Source of the DNA: Acidobacterium sp.
GTDB lineage: Bacteria > Acidobacteriota > Vicinamibacteria > Vicinamibacterales > UBA2999
Direction of reading: 5' to 3'
DNA length: 54,955 bases
Assembly: GCA_002737365.1 (NCBI GenBank)
Contig: NSIL01000016.1
Location: forward strand, 1-54,955
Below the pieces are notes generated by a model that was not told the DNA's origin, did not search any database, and saw only the letters and a program-made list of their open reading frames with translations. Shown here one piece after another: positions 27,673 to 37,466 of the stretch (positions are counted from its first letter, which is position 1; each line of letters begins with the position of its first letter). The position numbers were made by a program, and so were the translations under genes.

Positions 27673-29574
27673 CTAGATGACGAGGCGGGCATCACCGGTT
27701 CGCCTTGTCACGCGCTCCCGATCGAGGTACTCGAGCAGGGGAATCGCGAACTTTCTGGAGATTCCGTAACGGGCCTTGAACGCCGCCACGTCGACGGTCG
27801 CCTGTCCGCCCCCCTCTGATTTCATCCCCCGGACCTCATTCTTCAGCGCGTGCAAGGCGCCCGCATCGAAGACCAGCGTGTCAAGACGGACCAGCACCTT
27901 TTCGCGCAACAGGACCGCCGTGATCTTCTCGACCATCACCGCCGGCGCTCCCGCCGCCGCCTGCACCACGGCCGCGTCGGGCGGCTTGAGGCCGGCCGCC
28001 GCGTAAACTGACGCAATCGCAGCCTTGACCCTCGCGTCCTCACCGGTCGCGGCCACGGTGTGCGAAGCCAGCGCGAGCCGGTCGGCACCGACCAGCACCT
28101 TCGCCTTCTTCAGGTCATCAATGATGCGCTCGAACACGCCGGCATCGGCACGCGCCGAGACCCTCTCTCGCGCCTCCTCGCGAGGCAATCCGTCACTTAA
28201 TGGTTGGGCGCGATGAAAGGCTGTCACGAGCATCACCAGGGCATCCTTCGCGCCATCAAGATGTCGTGCCGCCACCAGCCGGTCGCCCACAGCCTCGATG
28301 CCCTGCAAGTGGATCGACGCCATCACGCCGCCCGTCGACTCGGGCGCCACTCCGGCACGCGCGACCAGCGCCTCGCGCGGCATGCCGGCCAGGCCGGCGG
28401 CGGTGACCATCGCCACCACCGCTTCGGACTCAGGACGCGACGCGCGACGGTCGACCGCCGCAAGGCATTGGAGGCCCTCGATCGAACGCACGCCGGGCCG
28501 CGTCGGCGCCGGGTCGAGCACGACGCCGCCGCCAATCGTGACCGGCGGTGAATAGGCCCGGATGATGAAGCGGTCGCCGCGCGTCAGCACCGCGGGCGAC
28601 TCGAGCCGCAGCCGAACGAACGCCCGCGTGCCCGTCGCGATCTCAGGCGCGATGCCCGCCACCGAGATGCGGGCCAGCACTTCGGCAGTGCCGTTATGCA
28701 CGCGCACGCGGGCGCCGTGCTTTAAGGACTTCGTCGTCGCCAGCAGATCGATCGCGGCATCGAACCGCCGGGTCACGCAGAGCGTTCCCAGCCCGGCCAG
28801 CGTCTCGCCGCGCCCGATCTGCCCCACCTCGATGCCGCCGAGATTGATGGCCGTCCGCTGCCCGGCCGATGCGAACGGCGCCGCCGTGCCGTGCACCTGG
28901 ATGCCGCGGATCTTGACGCGGCGGCCCGACGGCACGATCGCCAGCTCGTCGTCCAGGGCAATCCGCCCCGACACCAGGGTGCCGGTAATCACCGTACCGA
29001 ATCCCTTCATGGTGAAGGCTCGATCAATCGGCAGCCGCACCGAGCCAGTAACGGGACGACGCTCGATCCCGTTCGCCTGCGACACGATCGCAGCGCGCAA
29101 GGTGTCGAGCCCATCGCCCGTGGTGGCCGAGACCTCGATCACATCCGGCGACTCGAGAAACGAGCCCTTCACGAGCTCCGCCACATCCTGCCGGACCATG
29201 GCGCGCGTCTCGGCATCGGCCGCATCGGCCTTGGTGAGCACGACGATGCCGCGAGGAATCTGGAGCAGGCGGCAGATCTCGAAGTGCTCACGCGTCTGCG
29301 GCATCACCGACTCGTCGGCCGCGACGACCAGCAACACGCAATCGATGCCGCCAACCCCGGCCAGCATGGTGCGCACGAACCGCTCGTGTCCCGGCACGTC
29401 GACAAACGCGACCCGGTTCTCGCCGATGGCGGTGTGGGCGAACCCGAGCTCGATGGTGATGCCGCGGGCCTTCTCCTCTTTCAGCCGGTCGGGGTCGATA
29501 CCGGTCAGCGCGCGGACGAGCGTGCTCTTGCCGTGGTCAATGTGCCCGGCCGTGCCGACGACGAGGTTCGTCAT
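27673..29574 (-). CDS. selB: Selenocysteine-specific elongation factor SelB
   Basis: This 633-residue GTPase delivers Sec-tRNA to the ribosome at UGA codons with a SECIS hairpin. G1 is [14 protein letters not shown]3 is DVPGHERF, G4 is LTKAD. The C-terminal 250 residues are winged-helix repeats that bind SECIS RNA. Residues near 590-600 ([13 protein letters not shown]) form an odd polar insert between the last two winged helices. Its presence implies selenoprotein synthesis in this organism, though selA, selC, selD and a selenoprotein are not in the window. The start overlaps the rnr stop as ATGA. Confidence 0.94.
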   Translation of the reverse strand: MTNLVVGTAGHIDHGKSTLVRALTGIDPDRLKEEKARGITIELGFAHTAIGENRVAFVDVPGHERFVRTMLAGVGGIDCVLLVVAADESVMPQTREHFEICRLLQIPRGIVVLTKADAADAETRAMVRQDVAELVKGSFLESPDVIEVSATTGDGLDTLRAAIVSQANGIERRPVTGSVRLPIDRAFTMKGFGTVITGTLVSGRIALDDELAIVPSGRRVKIRGIQVHGTAAPFASAGQRTAINLGGIEVGQIGRGETLAGLGTLCVTRRFDAAIDLLATTKSLKHGARVRVHNGTAEVLARISVAGIAPEIATGTRAFVRLRLESPAVLTRGDRFIIRAYSPPVTIGGGVVLDPAPTRPGVRSIEGLQCLAAVDRRASRPESEAVVAMVTAAGLAGMPREALVARAGVAPESTGGVMASIHLQGIEAVGDRLVAARHLDGAKDALVMLVTAFHRAQPLSDGLPREEARERVSARADAGVFERIIDDLKKAKVLVGADRLALASHTVAATGEDARVKAAIASVYAAAGLKPPDAAVVQAAAGAPAVMVEKITAVLLREKVLVRLDTLVFDAGALHALKNEVRGMKSEGGGQATVDVAAFKARYGISRKFAIPLLEYLDRERVTRRTGDARLVI

Positions 29575-31853
29575 CGCCGCTTCTTGGCCTTTCGCTCGTG
29601 CTTGCCGAGGCGTTGTTTCTTCGCGCGCCGCCGCTCTTCCGGCGTCCCCTTGCGCTGTTCTTTCTTCGGCCGCGCCGAACTGCGCTGCGGGCCGCGGCGG
29701 CGTTCATCCTGCCGCACCTTCGCCAGTACGTCCTCGAGACCCAGCTCAATCTGCCGGCGCTCCATGTCGACCTTGATGATCTGCACCTTGACGCGATCGC
29801 CCAGGCGATACAGCTTCTTGCTGTTCTCGCCAAACAGCGCGTGCTGCGTCTCCCGATAGCGGTAGTAATCGTCGGCCATCGTCGAGACGTGAACCAGGCC
29901 CTCGACGTAGTGCTCGACCAGCTCGACGAACATGCCGAACGGGGCGACGCCGGTGATGTAGCCGTCGAAGGTATCGCCGACCTTGTCGGCCATGAAGCGC
30001 ACCTTCTTCCATTGCAGAATCTCGCGCTCCGCTTCAGCGGCGCGGCGTTCCATCTCCGAGGTGTGCCGTCCTACTTCGGGCAGGTCCTCATCCAACTCCG
30101 CGCGGCGCTCGTCGCTGACCTTGGTGTGCCGCAGCTCGCGGAGCAGCCGGTGCACAATCAAGTCCGGGTAGCGGCGAATCGGTGAGGTGAAGTGCGTGTA
30201 GGTCTCGGCCGCCAGGCCGAAGTGGCCGACGTTGATCGGGTCGTAGCGGGCCTTCTGCATGGTCCGCAGCATCAGGAACGCAATTGGCCGCTCGGCCGGG
30301 TTGCCGCGAATCTTATCGACCAGCTTCTGAAAGTGCATCGGGGTGACGTTGCCGTCGGTCGCGCCCAGGCTGAAGCCAAACCCGCTGACGAACTCCTCGA
30401 ACTGCATCACCTTCAGCGGGTCAGGCTGTTCGTGGATGCGATAGAGCGCCGGCATGCCGTGCGACTCGAGATGACCGGCCACCGTTTCGTTGGCCAGCAG
30501 CATGAACTCCTCAATCAGCCGGTGCGCGACATTGCGTTCAGACGCGACGATGTTCGCGATGAAGCCGTCGTCGTCCAGCACCACCTGAGCTTCCGGCAGG
30601 TCGAAGTCGACCGACCCGCGCCGGTGACGCCGCCCGTTGAGAATCTCAAACAGCTGGCGCATCAGCTCGAACATCGGCACCAGCGGCTCGTGCTTCGCGA
30701 TCGTCACCGGATCGCGATCAGTGAGGATGGCGTTGACCGCGGTGTAGGTCATCCGCGCATCGCTGCGAATGATGCCATCGTGCATCTCGTGCCGCACCAC
30801 CTCGCCCTTGGTCGTGACCTCCATCAGGCACGACTGCACCAGGCGATTGACGTGCGGATTCAAGCTGCAGAGGCCAGTCGACAGCTCCGACGGAAACATG
30901 TGAATGGCGCGCTCCGGAAAATACACCGAAGTGCTGCGCTCGAAGGCTTCGGCGTCGAGCGCCGAGCCATCGTGAACGTAGTGCGAGACGTCGGCGATGT
31001 GCACACCCAGCCAGTAGTGCCCGTTCGGCAGCCGCTCAATTGAGATCGCATCGTCGAAGTCGCGCGCGGTCTCGCCGTCGATGGTCACCACGGTGCGGTC
31101 GCGGAAGTCGGTGCGGCCCGCCAGGTCTTTCTCACGCACGTTGCCGCCAATGCGGGTCGCCTCGGCCACGGCGTCAGCACCGTGTTGGTCGGGAATGCCG
31201 TGCTTGCGGAGGATGATCTCGGTGTCGACGCCGGGGTCATTGATGTCGCCCAGGATTTCGGTAATCCGCCCGGCCGGTCCACGCGTCGGGGTCGGCCAAC
31301 GGGTCACGGTGACGGTCACCATCTGCCCCGCCTCGGCCCCCATCGTCTCGTCGCGGGGAATCTGCACTTCGGTGGTGATTCGCTTGTCGAAGGGCACCAC
31401 GAAGGTGAGCCCGGTCGAGTCGAGGTCGAAGCGGCCGACGATGCTGCTGGCCGCGCGTTCGAGGACCTGGACGATCTTGCCTTCGGCCCGGCCGTCCTCG
31501 CGATGGCGCTCGATGCGGACGACGACGCGATCACCGTGCAAGGCTTCCTGCAGGTTGTGTGCGGCCACGACGATGTCGCGGGTCAGCCCTTCAACCGGAC
31601 GCTCGGGCGTGACGAAACCGACGCCCGACGAGTGGCCATCGAGCTTCCCGACCACCAGGTCCATGCGATCGGGCAGGCCGTAGAGCTTGCTCTTGACCAG
31701 GATCAGAGCGCCATCGTTGACCAGGTGCCGCAGTAGCCGCTTGAATGGCAGGCGCTCTTCGCGGCTGATCTCGAGCACGCGGTACAACTCGCGCGCAGTG
31801 GCCGGGTGCGGCACTTTGGCGCGCATGCGACGAAGCAGCTCTTCACGATTCAT
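29571..31853 (-). CDS. rnr: Ribonuclease R
   Basis: The 760-residue 3'-5' exoribonuclease has an N-terminal winged helix, two cold-shock domains, the RNB catalytic domain ([18 protein letters not shown], with the metal-binding aspartates; [17 protein letters not shown]), an S1 domain ([25 protein letters not shown]) and a very basic Lys/Arg tail ([20 protein letters not shown]). It degrades structured RNA and helps RNA quality control. It is coupled to glycerate kinase upstream and selB downstream. Confidence 0.95.
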   Translation of the reverse strand: MNREELLRRMRAKVPHPATARELYRVLEISREERLPFKRLLRHLVNDGALILVKSKLYGLPDRMDLVVGKLDGHSSGVGFVTPERPVEGLTRDIVVAAHNLQEALHGDRVVVRIERHREDGRAEGKIVQVLERAASSIVGRFDLDSTGLTFVVPFDKRITTEVQIPRDETMGAEAGQMVTVTVTRWPTPTRGPAGRITEILGDINDPGVDTEIILRKHGIPDQHGADAVAEATRIGGNVREKDLAGRTDFRDRTVVTIDGETARDFDDAISIERLPNGHYWLGVHIADVSHYVHDGSALDAEAFERSTSVYFPERAIHMFPSELSTGLCSLNPHVNRLVQSCLMEVTTKGEVVRHEMHDGIIRSDARMTYTAVNAILTDRDPVTIAKHEPLVPMFELMRQLFEILNGRRHRRGSVDFDLPEAQVVLDDDGFIANIVASERNVAHRLIEEFMLLANETVAGHLESHGMPALYRIHEQPDPLKVMQFEEFVSGFGFSLGATDGNVTPMHFQKLVDKIRGNPAERPIAFLMLRTMQKARYDPINVGHFGLAAETYTHFTSPIRRYPDLIVHRLLRELRHTKVSDERRAELDEDLPEVGRHTSEMERRAAEAEREILQWKKVRFMADKVGDTFDGYITGVAPFGMFVELVEHYVEGLVHVSTMADDYYRYRETQHALFGENSKKLYRLGDRVKVQIIKVDMERRQIELGLEDVLAKVRQDERRRGPQRSSARPKKEQRKGTPEERRRAKKQRLGKHERKAKKRR

Positions 31854-33115
31854 GACATCACTATGACTTGTAGATCGCCGACGTTGGTCTCGGTGCGTCC
31901 AAGGCGAATCGCGTCGTCCAGCGGCGCAAAGAACGCCAACGAGTTGTTGGTGGCCAGATAATCGGCCGGACTCTGCAATCCCGCCTCTGCCGCCCTGGCT
32001 CGCGTCGTTGAGTCGACGATCGCGCCTGCTACGCCCGATGAGCCGTCGATGCCATCGGTCCCGATGCTGGCGGCCGCCACGCAGGGCCTTTCGTAGCGCC
32101 CCACTTCAGTGGGGTCGCCGGGGTCAGCAATCGCCTCCACAATCGACAACACAAACTCAAGGTTACGCCCACCGAGGCCATTCCCCGTCACGCGGACCGT
32201 GGTTTCGCCGCCCGAGATAACACACACCGGCCGGGCCATGCCCACGGATACGTGCCGGGCTCGCTCGAGCCAGGCGGGACCGGCCAGCTTCGCCTCGCCC
32301 ACGACTGGCTCCGCCATGGTGACCACGGTGTAGCCAAGCGCCTCGGCCGCCGCTTGCGCGCCGGCCATGGCATCCAGCCGGCCACCGATCACACGCGCCA
32401 TCGTCCGAGTCAAGGCCGCGTGCCCGGGCAAGGGCGTATCGGGAATCTCGCCGGCAAGACCGCGCCGAATCACGGCGCGCACGGCAGCCAGGTGTTCGGG
32501 ACCGCCAAAGCAATCCAGTGCGGCGGCCGCATCCGTCCAGGTCGTGCTGTCCGCAACACCAGGGCCCGATCCGATGGCATTCAAGTTATCGCCGACCACG
32601 TCCGACAACGCCAGCGTCATCGTGGTGCCGACGCATGCCGCGGCGAGCCGTCCCCCCTTCACCCTCGACAGGTGACGACGCACTGTGTTCAGCGCGTGGA
32701 TGTCGGCGCCCGCGTTCATCATCAGCCGGGTGGTGGATACCTTATCTGCCAGACTGATGCCCTCAACCGGCAACGCCATCAGCGCCGACGCGCCACCGGA
32801 CAGCAGAATGAGCAGCACCTCGCCCGAGTGGACGGACTCGGCGATGGCGAGGGCCGTGCGACCGGCTACCTCGCTGCGGGCGTCGGGAAACGGGTGGCCG
32901 GATTCAATCCAATCCACGCCATCGGGCAGCGCCTGGGCGGCGTGAGTCCCGATCGCCATGGCCTGTCGCACGGTGAGGCCCGGCACGGCCACTAACGCCG
33001 CCGCCATCGGCGCTGCCGCTTTGCCGACGGCCAGCACATGCAACGGCCGCGTGGTCAGGATCTCGGCCAGATCACGGTCGGCCATGGCCCGTTCGACCAC
33101 ACGGGAGGCACTCAC
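31850..33115 (-). CDS. Glycerate 2-kinase (GckA/TtuD family)
   Basis: The enzyme phosphorylates glycerate. Signs are LAVGKAAAPMA, SGGASALMALP, ALSDVVGDNLNAIGSGP, ISGGETTVRVTGNGLGGRNLE and ASIGTDGIDGSSG. The GTG at 33115 is the only ordinary start, but the conserved N-terminal helix (LKQDLFTIVRAGIDAV) lies upstream of it in the same frame. A CTG at 33181 that forms CTGA with the upstream stop is the best start (about 443 residues). See findings. Neighbours are unrelated. Confidence 0.9.
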   Translation of the reverse strand: MSASRVVERAMADRDLAEILTTRPLHVLAVGKAAAPMAAALVAVPGLTVRQAMAIGTHAAQALPDGVDWIESGHPFPDARSEVAGRTALAIAESVHSGEVLLILLSGGASALMALPVEGISLADKVSTTRLMMNAGADIHALNTVRRHLSRVKGGRLAAACVGTTMTLALSDVVGDNLNAIGSGPGVADSTTWTDAAAALDCFGGPEHLAAVRAVIRRGLAGEIPDTPLPGHAALTRTMARVIGGRLDAMAGAQAAAEALGYTVVTMAEPVVGEAKLAGPAWLERARHVSVGMARPVCVISGGETTVRVTGNGLGGRNLEFVLSIVEAIADPGDPTEVGRYERPCVAAASIGTDGIDGSSGVAGAIVDSTTRARAAEAGLQSPADYLATNNSLAFFAPLDDAIRLGRTETNVGDLQVIVMS

Positions 33116-33177
33116 CGCGTCAATTCCAGCGCGGACGATGGTGAAAAGGTCTTGTTTGAGCGTGGAGAGCGGAGGTG

Positions 33178-33483
33178 TCAGTGGACCTTACACGGATCGG
33201 ACCAGCCCGACAGGCCGGTCACGACGTCGAACTCGTAGAGTAACTGGGAAACGACTTGATCGGCATTGGCGTCTTCGGACAGCCGATCAACTTCGGCAAT
33301 GATCTTGAGGAGGGCCGCTTCGGCGCTGTTAATCGCCTGGGCACTGTAATACTCGCGCTGTTCCTGTAAGCACCGATGGTGCTTGAGAAACTCTTCGCGG
33401 TAGAACTGGGAAAGTGCCGACACGCTCGCCGGAACGGCACTGTCCATCAGAAAGCGTGGGATTCTGTTCCTCGCCCTCGACAT
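33178..33483 (-). CDS. Small helical protein of unknown function
   Basis: The protein has 101 residues, soluble, and largely alpha-helical (SVSALSQFYREEFLKHHR, then EAALLKIIAEVDRLSED). No family is recognised. It is the first gene behind a clear promoter. Its stop overlaps the predicted glycerate-kinase start, so it is probably translated and coupled to that gene. No Shine-Dalgarno sequence precedes the ATG. Confidence 0.6.
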   Translation of the reverse strand: MSRARNRIPRFLMDSAVPASVSALSQFYREEFLKHHRCLQEQREYYSAQAINSAEAALLKIIAEVDRLSEDANADQVVSQLLYEFDVVTGLSGWSDPCKVH

Positions 33484-33497
33484 ATTTGATGACTTTC

Positions 33498-33526
33498 AGT
33501 GTAGGAGTTTCGGAAGAATGTGTCAA
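33498..33526 (-). promoter_or_regulatory. Sigma70 promoter of the glycerate kinase-rnr-selB unit
   Basis: On the minus strand TTGACA (33526-33521) and TACACT (33503-33498) are 17 bases apart, a near-consensus match. The transcript would begin only about 8 bases before the ATG at 33483. Confidence 0.75.
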
Positions 33527-33630
33527 CGGGGCGACATTCGAAGACGTCCCGTTTCAATTTGACCGGTCGTTCACCGGGCGGATCGGGACGCCACGGTGAC
33601 CATCGATTTTCCCGAGGCCCTGAGTCTCGA

Positions 33631-36015
33631 TCACCGGCGGTAGTCTACTAGCTTCAGCCGGACGCGGCCGAAGCCGGCGGCGACGTCGATCGCCAGTGGC
33701 ACCCGCCGCCCATCGTCGCTCAGCCAAACGGTGGACTCAATCGGCTGGCGCCGCTGCACCCGCGCCACGAAGCGGGGTTCGATCCTCAAGGCCAGGACCT
33801 GGGTGCCGCCGACGGTGATGACCTCGCGCGCGGCGACCGTCACGTTCAGCGCCAGGTTGCGACCCGCTTCATTCAGCGGCAGGGCCAGGGTGGAGCCGGG
33901 CGTCAATGGCATGGTGCGGACGTACCACAGGGCCGTCAGCGCGTCTCGCGCACCGGCGGGCAGGGGCAACGTCAGCGCGCCCGGTTGGCGGGCCGCGGCC
34001 GGACTGTCGCCCGAGCTGACGCGGCGGCCGACGTGGTCGTAGGCGTAGACACGGTCCACGGCCCGATGGCCCTCCCGCAGCGCACGCTGGTGCAGAAGCG
34101 GCCGGATCGCCACATCTGCCGCCGTCCGGAAACGGTCGTGCGCTTCGAAGAAGCGCGACACCCACGGCGCGGTGTCCATCGCGACCTCGAACACCCATGC
34201 CGGAGGCTCACCGGTCGCACTGTGGTCGCCGGCTTCAGGCGCCACGACACTGAGCGTGATCTGCCCGGCCGTCAGGTCTAACGGCCCGTTGACCCACTCA
34301 ACGTCGTAGCGGACCTGCTCCCCAACCTTGAATGGCGGCACTCCCGGCAACGGCGGTTCCGCCACCGCCCCTTCGTCCAGCGCGGCCTCGCTCTCAGGCG
34401 TCCACACGAGTTCGTAGATCAGCTGGTGGTCTTGGCGAGTCCGCTCGACAAACGGCGATGGTGCGTCGCCCGCGCCAGCCAACGACTCGGGACTGACGAT
34501 GAAGCGGACGTTCAGTTCCTTCAGGGCGGCGCGGGCATCGACCGATGCCGGCGCCGCGAGTGCGTCAACCAACGAGGTGTAGAACGAGGGCCGTTGGCCG
34601 CTGTAGCCGTTCACGATGGGACGCCCATGCTCGAGTGATTGCACCATGAAGGGAGAGTTCTCACGGTCCAGCGTAAGCGGCAGATACAGTACCGCCCCGG
34701 GCACGGTGTTCTCTGCGAGCCATCGTCCGGTCGCGGTCGACGCTGGCGGCGCGAGCACGAACGTGAGCGGCGCGTTGGTGTACTCAAGGCACATCACGGC
34801 GGTCAGCAGCGCAACCAGGGGGGTCTTGAGTCGCGCTTGTGCCACGCCAACACCGGCCAGCACACACAGGCCAAGCATCAGCACCACCGCGAACCGGGCC
34901 GGCGCGCGGATCGCCTGGAACCCAAACAGGTGGTCGGCGGTCCACGCATAGAGCGGGCGCACGCCTTCGGGGCCGAGCGACAGGACCAGGCCGACCGCCG
35001 CCATCACCGCCGCCGACACCACGACCGGGCGGGCCGCACTTCGCCAGCCGAGCCACAGCCCGAGACCGGCCAGGCCCAGCAGCACGAGACCGGGAAACAT
35101 CTGGTGCTCGACGTGCCGGCGATCGCGCTCGCCCGCGGAGGGCGCGCGTGGCGCGAGCAAGCCGCTCCGGCCGTAGAAGAGGTTATCGGGTGGCACCTGC
35201 GTGTAGCTCTGCAGCGACGCCGCATGCGCCGCGGCCTCGTACAGGTTCCGGCCGAAGCCCTCTCGCTGCTGCGACTGCCAGTACGGCCAGGCGACCGGCG
35301 CGACCAGGACGCCACCGACCACGGCCGCCAGCACGACCCGCGACCAGAAACGGCGATGGCGCCACTGCCCGCTCGACCAGGCCACCGCCACGGCACCGGC
35401 AGCGAGCACGATCGCGGTCATCACGCCGTAGTAGACCGATGAGATCGCTTGCAGGGCTGCGACCAGGCCAAGCAAGGCCGCACCGGCTTTGCGCCGCGCG
35501 GCCGCCAGTCGATAGAGCGCCAGCAATACGAGTGGCAGAAAGTACAGCGACTGCAGTTGCAGGTGCAGCAGGTGCGCGGAGCGATACGGCCAACACGCCC
35601 AGGCCAACCCGGCGACCAACGCCGCGGGGGTCGAGGCCGTGACGCCCTTGACCAACGCATGCATGGCGAGGCCACTGAGCGCGATCGACGCGATCAATAA
35701 CAGGTTGTAGCAGAGCGCAAGATTCGCGGTGACCGCGTACAACGGAGCCATCACCAGAGACTGCAGCAGCAGATGGTCCGAGAACGTCAGCGCGCCTGGG
35801 GCAGGATGGAAAATATTGGCGTCGAAGACCCGGCCCGACAGTACCGCCCCAGGATCGGCGAGCCACGCCTTCATCCCGGTGCCGAGAATCCACAGATTGA
35901 GATACGGATCACCGGCGCCCTCCAGGGCGCCGAGGTGGCTGGTGAGTTGGGTCGCGAGTGGCCACGTCAGGGCCACCGCGGCGACGAGATACAGTCCCGC
36001 CGCGCGCATCCACAT
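33631..36015 (-). CDS. Polytopic membrane protein fused to DUF3108 domain
   Basis: The protein has 794 residues. Residues 1-430 contain about 10-12 hydrophobic segments and the layout of GT-C-type or DUF-type membrane enzymes (e.g. AGDPYLNLWILGTGMKAW, HPAPGALTFSDHLLLQSL near residues 35-90). Residues 430-560 are soluble. The last 220 residues, from PPFKVGEQVRYDVEW, match the DUF3108 periplasmic beta-sandwich (VWLSDDGRRVPLAIDVAAGF). The fusion in one frame is unusual. It follows gatB by 3 bases and pckA before that. Function is unknown. Confidence 0.75.
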   Translation of the reverse strand: MWMRAAGLYLVAAVALTWPLATQLTSHLGALEGAGDPYLNLWILGTGMKAWLADPGAVLSGRVFDANIFHPAPGALTFSDHLLLQSLVMAPLYAVTANLALCYNLLLIASIALSGLAMHALVKGVTASTPAALVAGLAWACWPYRSAHLLHLQLQSLYFLPLVLLALYRLAAARRKAGAALLGLVAALQAISSVYYGVMTAIVLAAGAVAVAWSSGQWRHRRFWSRVVLAAVVGGVLVAPVAWPYWQSQQREGFGRNLYEAAAHAASLQSYTQVPPDNLFYGRSGLLAPRAPSAGERDRRHVEHQMFPGLVLLGLAGLGLWLGWRSAARPVVVSAAVMAAVGLVLSLGPEGVRPLYAWTADHLFGFQAIRAPARFAVVLMLGLCVLAGVGVAQARLKTPLVALLTAVMCLEYTNAPLTFVLAPPASTATGRWLAENTVPGAVLYLPLTLDRENSPFMVQSLEHGRPIVNGYSGQRPSFYTSLVDALAAPASVDARAALKELNVRFIVSPESLAGAGDAPSPFVERTRQDHQLIYELVWTPESEAALDEGAVAEPPLPGVPPFKVGEQVRYDVEWVNGPLDLTAGQITLSVVAPEAGDHSATGEPPAWVFEVAMDTAPWVSRFFEAHDRFRTAADVAIRPLLHQRALREGHRAVDRVYAYDHVGRRVSSGDSPAAARQPGALTLPLPAGARDALTALWYVRTMPLTPGSTLALPLNEAGRNLALNVTVAAREVITVGGTQVLALRIEPRFVARVQRRQPIESTVWLSDDGRRVPLAIDVAAGFGRVRLKLVDYRR

Positions 36016-36018
36016 CGG

Positions 36019-37464
36019 TTAGACCCCGATGGCCGCGCGTATAAGGTCGGTGACAAGCTTGGGGTCGCCCTTCCCCTTCGTCTCCTTCATCACCTGGCCG
36101 ACGAGAAACTGGAACTTGCGATCCTTGCCGGCCTTGATCTCGGTGACCACGTCCGGATGCGCCGCGAGCACGCGCTGCACCATCGGAGCGAGGCTGGCGC
36201 TGTCAGAAATCTGCGCCAGGCCTTCAGCCGCGACGATCTCCGCGGCGAGGCGACCCGTGTCGTACATCGTCGCGAAGACGTCCTTGGCGACGGTTGAACT
36301 GATGGCGCCCTGGTCGACAATGGCGATCAATCCCGCCAGGGCCGACGGCGGGATCGGCACGGCCTCGATCGCGATGGCACGTTCCTTCATGTTCCGCAGC
36401 ACCTCACCCATCACCCAGTTGCTGGCGGCCTTGGCGTTTCCGCAGCGGCGCGCGGTCTCCTCGAAATAGTCCGCCACCCCGCGCGTCTGCGTCAGCAACG
36501 CGGCATCGTATTCTGGAAGCGCATACTCGCTGATGAAGCGCTGACGACGGGCCTCCGGTAGTTCCGGCAGCGCCGTCGCGAGGCGCGCCCGGCGGGCCTC
36601 GTCCACTATCAGCGGCGGCAGATCCGGTTCAGGGAAGTAGCGGTAGTCGTGCGCCTCTTCCTTGCTGCGCATGGCGTGCGTGGTGCCGCGGGCAGCGTCA
36701 AACAGGCGCGTCTCCTGTACCACGCGGCCACCGTGATCAAGCACGTCGATCTGGCGGCCAATTTCGTACTCAATAGCCTTCTCGAGATAGCGGAATGAAT
36801 TGACGTTCTTCACTTCCGCCTTCGTCCCCAGTCTGGACTCGCCCGGCCGGCGCACCGAGACGTTGGCGTCGCACCGCAGGCTGCCTTCGTCCATGTTGCC
36901 GTCGTTGACGCCGAGCCAGACCAGGATTTGCCGCAGCGTCTCAAAGAACAGCGCGGCTTCCTGCGCTGACCGCATGTCCGGTTCGCTCACGATCTCCACC
37001 AGTGGCACGCCACTGCGATTAAAATCGAGATAAGTCTTGCGGTCGGAATCGGCGAAGCCATCGTGCAGCGACTTGCCGGCATCCTCTTCCATGTGGATGC
37101 GGGTCAGCTTGACGAAGCGGCCGCCGACCGGCGCCGGCATCTGCACGCCGCCGCCGAGCGCCAGCGGCAGTTCGAACTGCGAGATCTGGTAGCCCTTCGG
37201 CAGGTCGGGATAGAAATAGTTCTTGCGCGCGAAGACCGAGCGTTCCTGCACCTTGCAGCCAAGAGCCAGGGCCGCAGTCACGGCGAGGTCCACCGCCTGG
37301 CGGTTCAGTACCGGCAGCGCCCCAGGCAGCCCCGCGCACACCGGACAGGTGTGCGCATTGGGCGGTGCGCCGAATGCGGTGGAACAGCCGCAAAAAATTT
37401 TCGTGGCCGTCAGTAATTGGGCGTGGATTTCCAGCCCGATGACGGCCTCGTAGGTGTCAGACAC
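36019..37464 (-). CDS. gatB: Asp-tRNA(Asn)/Glu-tRNA(Gln) amidotransferase subunit B
   Basis: This 481-residue subunit phosphorylates the misacylated tRNA and receives ammonia from GatA. It has the N-terminus EAVIGLEIHAQLLTATKIFC with a zinc-type Cys group (CGCS, CPVC), GKSLHDG, and the core EIVSEPDMRS. The C-terminal YqeY-like helical domain ends with GKGDPKLVTDLIRA. gatA and gatC are not adjacent. The stop-to-start gap to pckA is 2 bases. Confidence 0.96.
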   Translation of the reverse strand: MSDTYEAVIGLEIHAQLLTATKIFCGCSTAFGAPPNAHTCPVCAGLPGALPVLNRQAVDLAVTAALALGCKVQERSVFARKNYFYPDLPKGYQISQFELPLALGGGVQMPAPVGGRFVKLTRIHMEEDAGKSLHDGFADSDRKTYLDFNRSGVPLVEIVSEPDMRSAQEAALFFETLRQILVWLGVNDGNMDEGSLRCDANVSVRRPGESRLGTKAEVKNVNSFRYLEKAIEYEIGRQIDVLDHGGRVVQETRLFDAARGTTHAMRSKEEAHDYRYFPEPDLPPLIVDEARRARLATALPELPEARRQRFISEYALPEYDAALLTQTRGVADYFEETARRCGNAKAASNWVMGEVLRNMKERAIAIEAVPIPPSALAGLIAIVDQGAISSTVAKDVFATMYDTGRLAAEIVAAEGLAQISDSASLAPMVQRVLAAHPDVVTEIKAGKDRKFQFLVGQVMKETKGKGDPKLVTDLIRAAIGV

Positions 37465-37466
37465 CG

